A stretch of DNA of 40,302 nt. Source: JBCDAP01 sp038747915. Its GTDB lineage: Bacteria > Planctomycetota > Phycisphaerae > Phycisphaerales > UBA1924. Position numbers and translations under genes: made by a program. The notes under the pieces were generated by a model, which saw only the letters and a list, made by a program, of their open reading frames with translations, ran no database searches and was not told the origin of the DNA. Location: the NCBI GenBank assembly GCA_038747915.1, contig JBCDJJ010000027.1:1-40302 (forward strand). The letters run 5' to 3'. Shown in pieces: positions 1 to 8,420 of this stretch; position 1 is the stretch's first letter; each line of letters begins with the position of its first letter.

Positions 1-172
1 ACGCCGCCGTAAAAGTCGCCGGTCACCGTCCGCGCGACCAAGTATCTAAAAGGGCTGGTTATCGAATACCGGCCGGGGGTGGGGGTGGCTTCCTGCCTCG
101 GCGAACTCGGGTGTTTCTCCGCGGCGCCTGGTTGCCACCGCCACCAACACAGCCTTGACCAATTGGATTCAC

Positions 173-1624
173 ATGCGACCACTCGTCTGGTTCCGAGCCG
201 ATCTCCGCACGAAAGACAACACCGCGCTGTCGCGCGCCACCCGCGCCGCGAAGCGCGGCGTTGTCGGTGTGTTTCTGATTGCTGCCGACCAGTGGCGCGA
301 GCACGACTGGGCCGCGGTCAAGGTCGACTTCCTGCTCCGCTCGCTCGAGGAACTCAAGGGCGAGCTCAAGAAGATCAATGTGCCACTTCTGATCCGCCGC
401 GCCGGCCGCTTCGATGATGCCGCCGTGGCGCTCACCGCGATCGCCGACGAGCACGGGTGCGATGCCCTGTACTTCAATGAGGAGTACGAGGTCAACGAGA
501 AGCGGCGCGACACCGAGGTCACCGAGGCGTTCGCCGCGGCCGGGCGCGCCGTGCACGGGTACACCGACCAGGTCGTGCTCGCGCCCGGGCAGGTGCTCAC
601 CAAGACCGGCGGGTGGTACGGCGTGTACTCGCCCTTCAAGCGCCGGTGGCACGCCGCACTGGATGAAGAAGGCGGCATCTGGACCGAGCCCGAACCGAAG
701 AAGCAGCCGGCACTCAATGGCCTGGCTGCCGATGATGTGCCCCAGACCGTGAAGCCGTTCGCACTCGCCACGCACGAGCGTTCACGCTTCGCAGCACTCT
801 GGCCCGCGGGCGAGCGCGAGGCTCGCAAAGCTCTGGGCTCTTTCTGCAAGAGCCGCATCGCGGGCTACAAGGACAACCGCGACACTCCATCCGTCCCCGG
901 CACCTCGAGCCTCTCGCACCATCTCGCCGTCGGCACGATCAGCCCTCGGCAGTGCATCGCCAAGGCCGCGGACGCAAACGACGGAGAGATCGCCACGGGC
1001 AACGCCGGTGTCGTCGGATGGATCGAGGAAGTCATCTGGCGCGAGTTCTACAAGCACCTGATCGTCGGCCACCCGCGGCTGTGCATGCACCGCCCGTTCC
1101 AACTCGACACCGACCGGATCACCTGGCGAGACGACGACGATCACTTCGCGGCCTGGGCCGAGGGCCGCACCGGCTACCCGATCATCGATGCTGCGATGCG
1201 CCAGCTCAACGAAACCGGGTGGATGCACAATCGCCTCCGCATGATCGTCGCGAGCTTCTTCACCAAGAACCTCTTCCTCGACTGGCGCCGCGGCGAGCGC
1301 TACTTCATGACCCACCTCATCGACGGCGACCTCGCCTCCAACAACGGCGGGTGGCAGTGGTCCGCCTCCACGGGCACCGATGCACAGCCCTACTTCCGCG
1401 TCTTCAACCCCATCAGCCAGTCGGAGAAGTTCGATCCCGATGGAGAGTTCATCCGCCGGTACGTGCCCGAACTCGAAGACGCCGGCACCACGTCCATCCA
1501 CGACCCCGCGAAGCTCGCGAAGAGCGATCTATTCTCGGGCACCGGCTACCCCAAGCCGATCGTCGATGCTAAATCCACCCGCGTGCGCGCGATCGACGCA
1601 TTCAAAGAGTTGAAGAGCGCGTAG
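173..1624 (+). CDS. phrB: Deoxyribodipyrimidine photolyase (cryptochrome/photolyase family, class I)
   Basis: Probable light-driven repair enzyme that splits cyclobutane pyrimidine dimers using FADH-. The protein of 483 aa opens with MRPLVWFRADLRTKDN, the typical start of the N-terminal alpha/beta antenna domain. The C-terminal FAD-binding half carries TGYPIIDAAMRQL near residue 333 and the signature NNGGWQWSAS near residue 389, followed by DAQPYFRVFNP, all as in class I enzymes. An in-frame TTG at 155 would add six residues, but the ATG at 173 directly precedes the conserved start and is preferred. Length matches the family (about 470-500 aa). It stands alone, with the next gene 148 bp downstream. 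The antenna cofactor cannot be told from the sequence. Confidence 0.93.
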   Translation: MRPLVWFRADLRTKDNTALSRATRAAKRGVVGVFLIAADQWREHDWAAVKVDFLLRSLEELKGELKKINVPLLIRRAGRFDDAAVALTAIADEHGCDALYFNEEYEVNEKRRDTEVTEAFAAAGRAVHGYTDQVVLAPGQVLTKTGGWYGVYSPFKRRWHAALDEEGGIWTEPEPKKQPALNGLAADDVPQTVKPFALATHERSRFAALWPAGEREARKALGSFCKSRIAGYKDNRDTPSVPGTSSLSHHLAVGTISPRQCIAKAADANDGEIATGNAGVVGWIEEVIWREFYKHLIVGHPRLCMHRPFQLDTDRITWRDDDDHFAAWAEGRTGYPIIDAAMRQLNETGWMHNRLRMIVASFFTKNLFLDWRRGERYFMTHLIDGDLASNNGGWQWSASTGTDAQPYFRVFNPISQSEKFDPDGEFIRRYVPELEDAGTTSIHDPAKLAKSDLFSGTGYPKPIVDAKSTRVRAIDAFKELKSA

Positions 1625-1667
1625 ACAACGCGAAGAGACAGATCTTGCCGGATCGTGCCCATCCGTA

Positions 1668-1697
1668 TTGACACACGACCCGACGGACTCATACTTT
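1668..1697 (+). promoter_or_regulatory. Putative sigma-70-type promoter upstream of the prepilin-like gene
   Basis: A perfect TTGACA (1668-1673) is followed after 18 bp by TACTTT (1692-1697). It lies between the photolyase stop and the prepilin-like start at 1773. Spacing is one base above the ideal and the -10 matches four of six positions. Predicted by eye only. Confidence 0.4.
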
Positions 1698-1772
1698 CTG
1701 GAAAATCGTAACGTGGGCGGTCGTCGCGGATGCGAACGCTGCGCGACCCGTCGATCGGGGGCTGATCTGTCC

Positions 1773-2837
1773 ATGACATCGTGCATGAGATCCGGTGAAC
1801 GCTCGGGCTTGACGCTCATCGAGCTTCTTGTTGTGGTCGCGGTGATCGCGCTGCTCATCGGTCTGCTCGTCCCTGCGGCCGGGCGGGCGATCGGGACCGC
1901 GCGCGAACTCCAGTGTGGGTCCAACATGCGTCAGCTCGCCCTCGCGGGCGTCGCGCACGCGACCGATGCGCGCACCGTCACCTGGCACACCAACCACTGG
2001 CTCCGAGAGTTTGATCCCTCGCGGGACAACCCGGCCGCCGACCCCGCTGGCATCAACCCGAATCCGTCGGCGTGGACAACCCCCGGGCTGCTCTACCAGT
2101 ACACGGACAAGGGCGAACAAATCCTCGCGTGCCCGGAGAACCGCCGGGCCGACAACGACGGGCAGAACGAGGGCGGCGCGAATCTCTTCGGGAGCACGAG
2201 CGATCTCGATACCGACTACACCATGCCGGTCGAGGCGTCGCAGCTCAATCTCGCGACCAATGTTCAGACCGCCTATTTCTCCAGAGGCGTCCCGACGCGC
2301 CTGTTCTCATCGAACAACCCAGCGGTGCTTCCCGACCAGTTCATCGAGAACCTCGTCCGGTTCCGCACGCCGCTCTTCTTCGTCGAAGAGAGCACGCAGG
2401 CGCAGAACGACGCGTTTCCCGATGCGCGATGGATGAACACCGACCGCGTCGCGATCCGTCACCGCGGCCAGGGCTTCCTGGCGTTCATGGACGGGTCGGC
2501 CGAGCGGATGGATCTGCCCTCGGGCCGAGAAGCGTTCACGAGCTACACGAGCACAGGCGTCGGCATCGGTTCCGCGACCGCGAGCGACGGCTCGCCGCTG
2601 CACACTGTGGCGACCAACTTCGCCACCGACTGGGTGTACTACAAGGGGCAAGTCCAGAGCGGTGCCTTTGCGGGCGCCGGCCCGCGATGGTTCCGGAGCA
2701 ACTGGCGATGGGACAACACGAGAGTTGCCGATCGAAGCCGGTGGAGCGATGAACTCCGGCGTCAGTACCCCGTTGCGGACTACACAGGCGGTGTCGCGGG
2801 GGGGTGGGCGAACAACCCTGTGAAGTTCTACCCGTAG
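1773..2837 (+). CDS. Prepilin-type protein with N-terminal methylation motif and H-X9-DG motif
   Basis: Secreted type IV pilin-like or pseudopilin-like protein of about 354 aa. The N-terminus has the prepilin peptidase site: G12 followed by LTLIELLVVVAVIALLIG, with the conserved Glu at position +5 of the mature protein and one hydrophobic helix. Near the C-terminus, His230 is followed after nine residues by Asp240-Gly241 (H-RGQGFLAFM-DG). This is the H-X9-DG motif of the large prepilin-like family that planctomycetes carry in many copies. The start could be ATG 1773 or ATG 1785; upstream in-frame sequence is not pilin-like. No secretion machinery lies nearby, so processing must depend on genes elsewhere. 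The function of the family is not established. Confidence 0.88.
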   Translation: MTSCMRSGERSGLTLIELLVVVAVIALLIGLLVPAAGRAIGTARELQCGSNMRQLALAGVAHATDARTVTWHTNHWLREFDPSRDNPAADPAGINPNPSAWTTPGLLYQYTDKGEQILACPENRRADNDGQNEGGANLFGSTSDLDTDYTMPVEASQLNLATNVQTAYFSRGVPTRLFSSNNPAVLPDQFIENLVRFRTPLFFVEESTQAQNDAFPDARWMNTDRVAIRHRGQGFLAFMDGSAERMDLPSGREAFTSYTSTGVGIGSATASDGSPLHTVATNFATDWVYYKGQVQSGAFAGAGPRWFRSNWRWDNTRVADRSRWSDELRRQYPVADYTGGVAGGWANNPVKFYP

Positions 2838-2887
2838 CCCGCCTCGTCGAACGAGCGGGCTCGCCTCGTCGGCGTACCATCGCCCGC

Positions 2888-3592
2888 ATGCCCGACACGC
2901 TCCCGCTCCACGCTGTGCATGCCGAGCCGCGCACCCCGTCCGGTGCTCCCCCGCTCCTCATCCTCTTCCACGGCTTCGGCAGCCACGAGCTCGACCTCTT
3001 CGCGCTCAAAGACCACCTCGACCCGCGGTGCCGCATCGTCTCCGCGCGCGCGCCGCTCGACCTGGCGCCCGCGGGCATGCCCGGGGGGTACGCGTGGTTC
3101 GAACTCATCTTCCGCCCCGAGGGCATCGACTACGACCGCGACTCCGCTGACCGCGGCGCCGAACTCGCGGGCGAATTCGTGCGGTCGGCGATCGAACACT
3201 TCGAGACGCCGCCCGAGCGCACATTCCTGTGCGGCTTCTCGCAGGGCGCCATGATGTGTCACGCCATCGCGCTGGCACCCGCCCACGCGGGCGGTGCAGC
3301 ACGCCTCGGCGGCATCGCTGCCCTCTCGGGGCGAGCCGTGGATGCGGTCTTCACGCCCGACCGGGACTGGCGCGGTCTCGACGGCTTTCCGGTGTTCGTG
3401 GCCCACGGCGTGCATGACGATGTCATCCCCATCGCTCGCGGCGGCCGGGCCATCCGCGACTACTACGCCGGTTCACCCGTCGAGCTGACGTACCACGAGT
3501 ACGACGCTGCGCACACGATCCCGCCAGACAACCTGGCGGATTTGGCGGCGTGGCTGACCGCGCAGATCGACACACTCACCGACCCGGCGTGA
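2888..3592 (+). CDS. Alpha/beta hydrolase, phospholipase/carboxylesterase family
   Basis: Probable small serine esterase of 234 aa. Near residue 26 it has the HGFG oxyanion-hole motif. The nucleophile elbow GFSQGA places the catalytic Ser at 118. Asp177 or Asp178 (VHDDVIPI) and His209 (AAHTIPP) complete the triad. This arrangement and length fit the Abhydrolase_2 carboxylesterase/thioesterase group (YpfH/EstB-like). No signal peptide is visible, so it is probably cytoplasmic. The ATG at 2888 is chosen because homology begins soon after; a longer reading frame starts inside the preceding intergenic stretch. The substrate cannot be predicted. Confidence 0.87.
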   Translation: MPDTLPLHAVHAEPRTPSGAPPLLILFHGFGSHELDLFALKDHLDPRCRIVSARAPLDLAPAGMPGGYAWFELIFRPEGIDYDRDSADRGAELAGEFVRSAIEHFETPPERTFLCGFSQGAMMCHAIALAPAHAGGAARLGGIAALSGRAVDAVFTPDRDWRGLDGFPVFVAHGVHDDVIPIARGGRAIRDYYAGSPVELTYHEYDAAHTIPPDNLADLAAWLTAQIDTLTDPA

Positions 3593-4189
3593 GCCCGGGA
3601 ACCCAATCAAAAATCAAACAAATATCTTGACACACGCCCGCGTGCGAGTACCCTATCAGTATGCAAACGAACTGTTGAGGTGTCGGCCTCTGCATTCTCG
3701 CCTTGTGCCCTCTAGTGCGTTCCAAGTCAATTCGTCGCGGGTGCCACTGGTGGCTTGCCCACCAGTGCAAACGCCAAAGCCCTTGAACACTGGCGGGCAA
3801 GCCGCCAGTGGCACCCAAGTCCCGGAGTCGGTCGATCCACCGCTGAGACTGGCGAGACGAGTTGACTTGGTCTGCTCTAGTGCCGTCCAAAGCGGCGCGT
3901 TGACCACCTTGCTCATCGGTTCCTGCGCCCTTGGCTGGGGAGGAGAGAGCCCCATCCGATGCGCGGGGCCGGTGGGCCAAGGTGGCGGTGGGTCTCCGGT
4001 CGCCGCCGGGAGGTCTTGCCGGGGCTTTAGGCGTGTGTGTTATGAGCGCTGCTCTTCTGTCGCGGTGGCGCAACCATGACAGGCAGCACAGCCAGAACCA
4101 ATTGTGATGCGATGCGCGTTCGTCGGCTTGGAAGGCCGAACACTGGATCGGAGCTTCCTCTCGTTCGCACTCCGGAACGGGAAGCACGG
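3593..4189. other. 597-bp gap with nested repeats; no convincing gene
   Basis: No reading frame here looks like a protein. It opens with an AT-rich stretch and a TTGACA at 3627-3632 (no good -10 follows), then holds the double palindrome at 3741-3814. Around that palindrome, sequence at about 3721-3737 recurs as an imperfect inverted copy at about 3852-3868, and the word CTCTAGTGC occurs at both sides. The remainder up to 4189 is GC-rich and may include the 5' leader of the downstream gene. I found no tRNA, tmRNA, SRP or RNase P signature. Confidence 0.5.
3741..3814. repeat. Double-palindrome repeat (two mutually complementary hairpins)
   Basis: Arm 1 (3741-3767) and arm 2 (3788-3814) are reverse complements over 27 bp with two mismatches. 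Each arm is itself a hairpin: CACTGGTGG with CCACCAGTG in arm 1 and CACTGGCGG with CCGCCAGTG in arm 2, each around a 5-base loop. The two mismatches between arms keep the pairing inside each arm (T-A against C-G), so the hairpins look conserved. A BIME-like mobile repeat is a plausible reading; a transcript-end structure is the alternative. Confidence 0.75.
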
Positions 4190-4816
4190 ATGAAGCACGT
4201 CATCACGACCGCCGCCGCCACCCTCACGCTTACCTCTCACGCCGCAGCTGCTGTGATCTACTCGAACGACTTCGAAAGCACCACCGTCGGCTCCGAGTGG
4301 GATCAGAGTTCGCTCTACACGCACGCCATCGAGGGGCAGCTGCTCGGTAAGTTCGGTGACGAAACCGCGAACCTCACGTTGGATACGATCGGCGGTCAGC
4401 AGTACACCGTCACCTTCGATCTCTTTGTCCACGGACAGTGGGAAGGCCTCGGCGAGTCCAACCAGGACCATTTCCAGGTCTTCGCCGATTCGACCGAGTT
4501 GCTCACCGCGTACATCGACTACGACTACGAGGGGTCCACCCATACCTTCATCGCGCCATCCGTGGTCTACAACGAGAACCAGGGCATCAATCAGCAGTAT
4601 TTCTTCAAAGATGTCACGCTCGACTTTACCGCCGACGACGCCACCACCGTGCTCTCGTTCATCGGCTACGTTACGAAGGACACGACGGAGTACTGGGGCC
4701 TTGACAACGTCCGCGTGACGAGCTTCACACCGAGCGATCCGATCCCTTCGCCCGGGCCGATCGCCCTGCTCGCCGTTGGGTGCGCCGCGGTGCTCCGTCG
4801 CAAGGCTCGGTGCTGA
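4190..4816 (+). CDS. Secreted protein with PSPG-type (PEP-CTERM-like) C-terminal sorting signal
   Basis: Exported protein of 208 aa. Residues 1-20 (MKHVITTAAATLTLTSHAAA) form a signal peptide with cleavage likely after AHAAA. The middle is rich in Tyr, Asp and Thr and reads like a beta-sandwich (for example YSNDFESTTVGSEW, LTLDTIGGQQYTVTFDLFV). The C-terminus has a Pro-Ser-Pro-Gly motif, a hydrophobic helix (PIALLAVGCAAVL) and a basic tail RRKARC. That is the tripartite plan of PEP-CTERM proteins recognised by exosortase, in the PSPG form often seen in Phycisphaerae. An upstream in-frame ATG at 4076 would bury the signal peptide, so 4190 is used. Cargo function is unknown. Confidence 0.8.
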   Translation: MKHVITTAAATLTLTSHAAAAVIYSNDFESTTVGSEWDQSSLYTHAIEGQLLGKFGDETANLTLDTIGGQQYTVTFDLFVHGQWEGLGESNQDHFQVFADSTELLTAYIDYDYEGSTHTFIAPSVVYNENQGINQQYFFKDVTLDFTADDATTVLSFIGYVTKDTTEYWGLDNVRVTSFTPSDPIPSPGPIALLAVGCAAVLRRKARC

Positions 4817-4852
4817 GCCGGCTCCACCACGCTCCCCGACTACCATGCCCTG

Positions 4853-5533
4853 ATGGCAGAGTTTGACCCTGAGCAGCTGCAGCCCCTCGAGCGATATAAG
4901 CTCATGGGTGGATCGATCGTCCCGCGCCCGATTGGGTGGGTGAGTACCGTCTCCGCATCAGGCGATGTGAACCTCGCACCCTTCTCCTACTGCAACGCTG
5001 TCTCGGCTCACCCGATGTGCGTGCAGTTCTGCCCGGCCAACAAGCCCGACGGTTCGATGAAGGACACCCTCGCCAACGCCTTGCCCGAGGTCGAGGGCGG
5101 CACCGGCGAGTTCGTCCTCAACATCGTGAGCGAGCCCCTCGTGCAGCAGATGGCTGCGACCGCCGAGCCCCTTCCGCCGGCGGAGAACGAGTTCACGTTC
5201 GCGGGGCTCGATCCGGCCTCGAGCGTCAACGTCGCACCGCCTCGGGTCGCGAACGCCATGGTCGCCTTCGAGTGCCGGACGATGCACGTCATTCAGCTCG
5301 CCAAGGGCGAGCCCGCGGGCGGGAACCTCGTGCTGGGCGAGGTGGTCTACGTGCATACCGCGGACGGCCTGGTCAACGAGCGGTTCCACGTCGACGCCGC
5401 GATGCTGGCCGCGGTCGGCCGCATGGGCGGGCTCGACTACGCGACCACGCGCCACCGCTTCACCCTGCCCGCGGGCAGCAAGGCCCTCGAGCACCCCAGC
5501 CCCCTCGCCGAGCCCGCGTCCGACCGGGCCTGA
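4853..5533 (+). CDS. Flavin reductase-like (flavoredoxin) FMN-binding protein
   Basis: Protein of 226 aa of the flavin reductase/flavoredoxin family, which binds FMN and passes electrons or reduces flavin. The N-terminal segment IVPRPIGWVSTVSASGDVN followed by LAPFSYCNAVSAHP is the classic FMN-binding signature. Later, EFVLNIV and the short loop ending in a conserved His/Tyr segment also fit. The C-terminal 20 residues are Pro/Ala-rich and probably disordered. It begins at ATG 4853 and ends 54 bp before atpG, so the two could be co-transcribed, though no functional link is obvious. Partner and substrate unknown. Confidence 0.85.
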   Translation: MAEFDPEQLQPLERYKLMGGSIVPRPIGWVSTVSASGDVNLAPFSYCNAVSAHPMCVQFCPANKPDGSMKDTLANALPEVEGGTGEFVLNIVSEPLVQQMAATAEPLPPAENEFTFAGLDPASSVNVAPPRVANAMVAFECRTMHVIQLAKGEPAGGNLVLGEVVYVHTADGLVNERFHVDAAMLAAVGRMGGLDYATTRHRFTLPAGSKALEHPSPLAEPASDRA

Positions 5534-5587
5534 GCCCGCTTCGGTGCCACCCGGCCGGCCCGCACGCCAGTCCCTACACTCCCGCTC

Positions 5588-6487
5588 ATGGCTCAGATCC
5601 GCGAAATCAAGAAACGCATCAAGGCGGTCAAGAACATCCAGCGCATCACCAAAACGATGCAGATGATCGCCACCAGCAAGTTCGCCAAAGCCCAGCAGCG
5701 GGCCACCGCGTCCAAGCCCTACACCGAGGGCGTCTATCAGCTCGTCCAAGAGCTCGCGGCCCGCGCCGGCAACATCGATCACCCGCTCATCTCCGGGCCC
5801 GAGGGCGGTGTTCACCCCGGGACGAAAGAGCGTCTGCTGGTCATCACCTCCGACCGCGGCCTGTGCGGCCCGTACAACGGCTCGGTCATCCGCACGCTCT
5901 TCGCCTACCTCCGCGACGGCTTCCCTGATGTGGCCACCGGCGCCGCCGGCCGCGTGGTGGATATTGTCGGCCGCAAGGGCCTCGGCGTGCTCAAGTTCAA
6001 CCGCATCCCGATGGACCGGCACCTGCAGTTCGGCGACGAGCCGCGCTACGAGGAGATCGAGCGCCTTGCCCAGGGGTACATGGACCAGTTCGTGGCCGGC
6101 GAGATATCGGGTGTCAAGGTCATCTACATGCGGTTCGAGTCGACCTCGCGCCAGCGGCCCGAGGTCCTCCAACTCCTCCCGCTCAAGCCGCCCGCCTCGT
6201 CCGAAGATGGCGATGCGTCGGGCTCGGGCGTGCAGTACGACTTCTCCCCCGAGCCGGCCGAGCTCCTCGCCGACCTGCTGCCCGAGGCCGTCAAGAGCAC
6301 GCTCTACCAGTGCTTCAACGATGCGATCGTCTCCGAGCACGTCGCGCGCATGGTGGCCATGAAGAGCGCAACCGACAACGCGTCCAAGCTCGGCAAGACG
6401 CTCAAGCGCAGCTTCAACCGCGCTCGCCAGGCCCAGATCACGACGGAACTCACCGAGATCATCTCGGGTGTCGCGGCGCTGGAGTAA
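5588..6487 (+). CDS. atpG: F0F1 ATP synthase subunit gamma
   Basis: Central rotor stalk of the F1 sector, turning proton flow into ATP synthesis. The protein of 299 aa begins MAQIREIKKRIKAVKNIQR with the conserved ITKTMQMIATSKFAKAQ helix. It carries SDRGLCGPYNGSVI in the central Rossmann-like domain and ends with the second rotor helix (NASKLGKTLKRSFNRARQAQIT) and TELTEIISGVAAL. Length is normal. The surroundings are unusual: no other atp gene is next to it, whereas gamma normally lies between atpA and atpD. The gene appears intact, so it could be the sole gamma subunit or a second copy. Confidence 0.95.
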   Translation: MAQIREIKKRIKAVKNIQRITKTMQMIATSKFAKAQQRATASKPYTEGVYQLVQELAARAGNIDHPLISGPEGGVHPGTKERLLVITSDRGLCGPYNGSVIRTLFAYLRDGFPDVATGAAGRVVDIVGRKGLGVLKFNRIPMDRHLQFGDEPRYEEIERLAQGYMDQFVAGEISGVKVIYMRFESTSRQRPEVLQLLPLKPPASSEDGDASGSGVQYDFSPEPAELLADLLPEAVKSTLYQCFNDAIVSEHVARMVAMKSATDNASKLGKTLKRSFNRARQAQITTELTEIISGVAALE

Positions 6488-6494
6488 CACCACC

Positions 6495-7136
6495 GTGAGT
6501 TGGCGAGAGGGAGAGCGGGGATTCGCCATCGATGGACCTCCTGTCGATCCCCAACAAGACGACCGGCTGACTGCCGAGTTGGGATCCGACGAGCATGTGA
6601 TCTGGGCGGACCGACCACTCCCGGGCCGCTTGCCTAGTGGATTCCTCCTCTGGCGTGCCTTCGGAGGCGTGTTCGCCGGTTTCGCGACTTTGTTCATCAC
6701 CATCGGTGCAATCGCGGTCCTGACCGGCGGCACACAGAATCCTCAGAGTCCGCAGAACGCGCACGGCGGATCGTTTTTTTTGTTCTTGCTCATCCCGGTG
6801 ATCCACCTCGTTCTCGGCATCGCGATCGTGCTGGTGCCGAGTTACATGAAGAAGCGATGGGCGCGTGCCTTGTACGCGCTGACCAACAAACGCGTGATCG
6901 TCTGGACACCCGAGTTGACCAGCTACGCCGTCGTGAGCTTCGGCCCGGAGAAGATTGCACAGCACGTCAAGCGCAAGCAGCGGTCCGACGGCTCGGGCGA
7001 CTTGCTGTTTGATGATCAGTCCGTGCTCTCTTTCAACAGCTTTTCAGGATTTCCGGGGTTCGCCACTCCAAAGGGCATCATCGGCATTCGTGATGTAGCC
7101 AACGCCGAGAGGCTGATTCGAGAGACACTGGTCTAA
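6495..7136 (+). CDS. Membrane protein with bacterial PH domain
   Basis: Protein of about 213 aa with unknown cellular role. Two hydrophobic spans (about residues 50-79 and 92-118) are followed by YALTNKRVIVW, the core motif of bacterial PH (bPH) domains, and the protein ends with GIRDVANAERLIRETL, the usual final helix. The GTG at 6495 lies 8 bp after the atpG stop; an alternative start at 6468 overlaps atpG. The close spacing suggests translation from the atpG transcript. A run of eight T at 6774-6781 encodes part of the second membrane span and is unusual in such GC-rich DNA. Confidence 0.72.
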   Translation: MSWREGERGFAIDGPPVDPQQDDRLTAELGSDEHVIWADRPLPGRLPSGFLLWRAFGGVFAGFATLFITIGAIAVLTGGTQNPQSPQNAHGGSFFLFLLIPVIHLVLGIAIVLVPSYMKKRWARALYALTNKRVIVWTPELTSYAVVSFGPEKIAQHVKRKQRSDGSGDLLFDDQSVLSFNSFSGFPGFATPKGIIGIRDVANAERLIRETLV

Positions 7137-7199
7137 CGACGAGACGTGGCTCGGTAGTGTGGAGCCTTCGTTCCACTCAGCTTCAAGAGAGTCGCTCGC

Positions 7200-8162
7200 A
7201 TGGCCTTCCTCGATCTCCCGCTCGATCACCTGCAGACCTACACCGGCACGAATCCCAGGCCCGCTGGCTTCGATGGCTACTGGGATCGCGCACTCGCCGA
7301 GCTCGACGAGACCGAGCCGGCTCCCGAGATCACACCAGCGCGCGGCTTCTCGGTTCCCTTCGCGCGATGCGAGGATCTGCTCTTCACCGGCGTCGGCGGC
7401 GCGAGGATCTACGCGAAGCTTGTCCGCCCCACGCACCCGAGCACGCCGGTGCCCGGTGTGCTCGGCTTTCACGGATACAAGGGTGCTAGCGAGGAGTGGC
7501 CGCAGCTCATGAAGTGGGTCGGTGCCGGAGTCGCGTGCGCCTTCCTGGATTGCCGCGGACAGGGCGGACGATCGATCGATCCGGGCGGCGTCACCGGCAA
7601 CACGCACCACGGGCACATCATCCGCGGGCTCGCCGATGGACCGGAGCACCTGTACTACCGCTCGGTCTTCCTCGACACCGTGCAGCTGGCCCGCGTGGTC
7701 GCCGCCCTCGACGACGTCGACTCGGCACGCATGGGCTGCTTCGGGGCCTCGCAGGGCGGCGGGCTCTCGCTCGCTTGCGCGGCGCTGCACCCCAGTATCA
7801 AAAGGTGTGTGAGCATCTACCCCTTCCTGAGCGACTACAAACGGGTCTGGAAGATCGACATCAAAAACAGCGCCTACGCCGAGATCGAGCGCTACTTCCG
7901 CCACAACGACCCGACTCACGCGCGTGCCGACGAGACCTGGACCGCCCTCGGCCACATCGATGTCCACCACCTCGCGCCGCGGATCACCGCCGAGGTGCTG
8001 ATGGGACTCAGTCAACAGGACAACGTGTGCCCGCCCAGCACCCAGTTTGCGGCCTACAACGCCATCCGATCGACCAAGTCGTGCGACCTCTTCCCCGACT
8101 TCGCGCACGAGCACCTGCCGGGTTTCTGGGAGCGGGCCTACCCGTTTCTCATCGGCCTGTAG
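7200..8162 (+). CDS. Acetyl xylan esterase / cephalosporin-C deacetylase family hydrolase
   Basis: Probable carbohydrate acetyl esterase of 320 aa (AXE1 family, CE7-like). Early motifs include PRPAGFDGYWDRAL and VLGFHGYKGASEEW, the family oxyanion-hole region, then DCRGQGGRS. The nucleophile elbow GASQGG places Ser at 184; Asp274 (QQDNVCPPST) and His303 (AHEHLPG) complete the triad. All of these fit CE7 enzymes, which remove acetyl groups from xylo-oligosaccharides and cephalosporin C. No signal peptide is seen, as is usual for CE7. Length agrees with the family. It is followed by an intergenic copy of the dispersed repeat. Sugar substrate is an inference from the family. Confidence 0.88.
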   Translation: MAFLDLPLDHLQTYTGTNPRPAGFDGYWDRALAELDETEPAPEITPARGFSVPFARCEDLLFTGVGGARIYAKLVRPTHPSTPVPGVLGFHGYKGASEEWPQLMKWVGAGVACAFLDCRGQGGRSIDPGGVTGNTHHGHIIRGLADGPEHLYYRSVFLDTVQLARVVAALDDVDSARMGCFGASQGGGLSLACAALHPSIKRCVSIYPFLSDYKRVWKIDIKNSAYAEIERYFRHNDPTHARADETWTALGHIDVHHLAPRITAEVLMGLSQQDNVCPPSTQFAAYNAIRSTKSCDLFPDFAHEHLPGFWERAYPFLIGL

Positions 8163-8192
8163 AGCGCCTTGTGCTACCAAGTTTCATCGCCA

Positions 8193-8280
8193 GGTGGCGG
8201 GAGCGTCTCGCTCCTACGGCTCAATACCGGGTCTCTGCGGGTGAATGTTCGTGAGAGCGGGACACTCCCAACACCGCACC
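8193..8280 (-). repeat. Dispersed double-hairpin repeat, copy A
   Basis: Reverse complement of this 88-bp stretch aligns over its whole length with the copies at 26038-26123 and 30092-30174, including the middle segment (CGAACATTC and ACCCGGTA). It is the most diverged in its outer arms. It lies between the convergent ends of the esterase gene and purF. The reverse-orientation copy shows that the element is not tied to transcription direction. Confidence 0.82.
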
Positions 8281-8420
8281 CGCACCGAGTACGCAGACGA
8301 TCCCAACTTGGATTCGATTGTGCCAACGAGCACACACCGCGTGTTCTTGACACAGCTCGGCGTCGATCGTGACAACGCGCTCCGGCCGAATTCGGCTCAA
8401 GACCCGTTCATCGAGCCGTC

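Noticed and set aside
1..172. Possible gene fragment or promoter at the left edge
   Set aside because: No frame or motif could be supported; the antisense frame 59-775 is a shadow of the photolyase gene.
3627..3655. TTGACA followed by TACCCT or ACCCTA as a promoter for a small RNA
   Set aside because: The -35 is perfect but no -10 with good match lies at the right distance, and no RNA signature was seen downstream.
4958..6733. 591-codon minus-strand frame opposite the flavin reductase, atpG and PH-domain genes
   Set aside because: It spans three genes antisense, which is only possible because of GC-rich codon bias. No motif was found.
8385..8396. GCCGAATTCGGC palindrome upstream of the purF end
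   Set aside because: Short 12-bp palindromes are expected by chance in GC-rich DNA; no T-tract and no second copy noticed.
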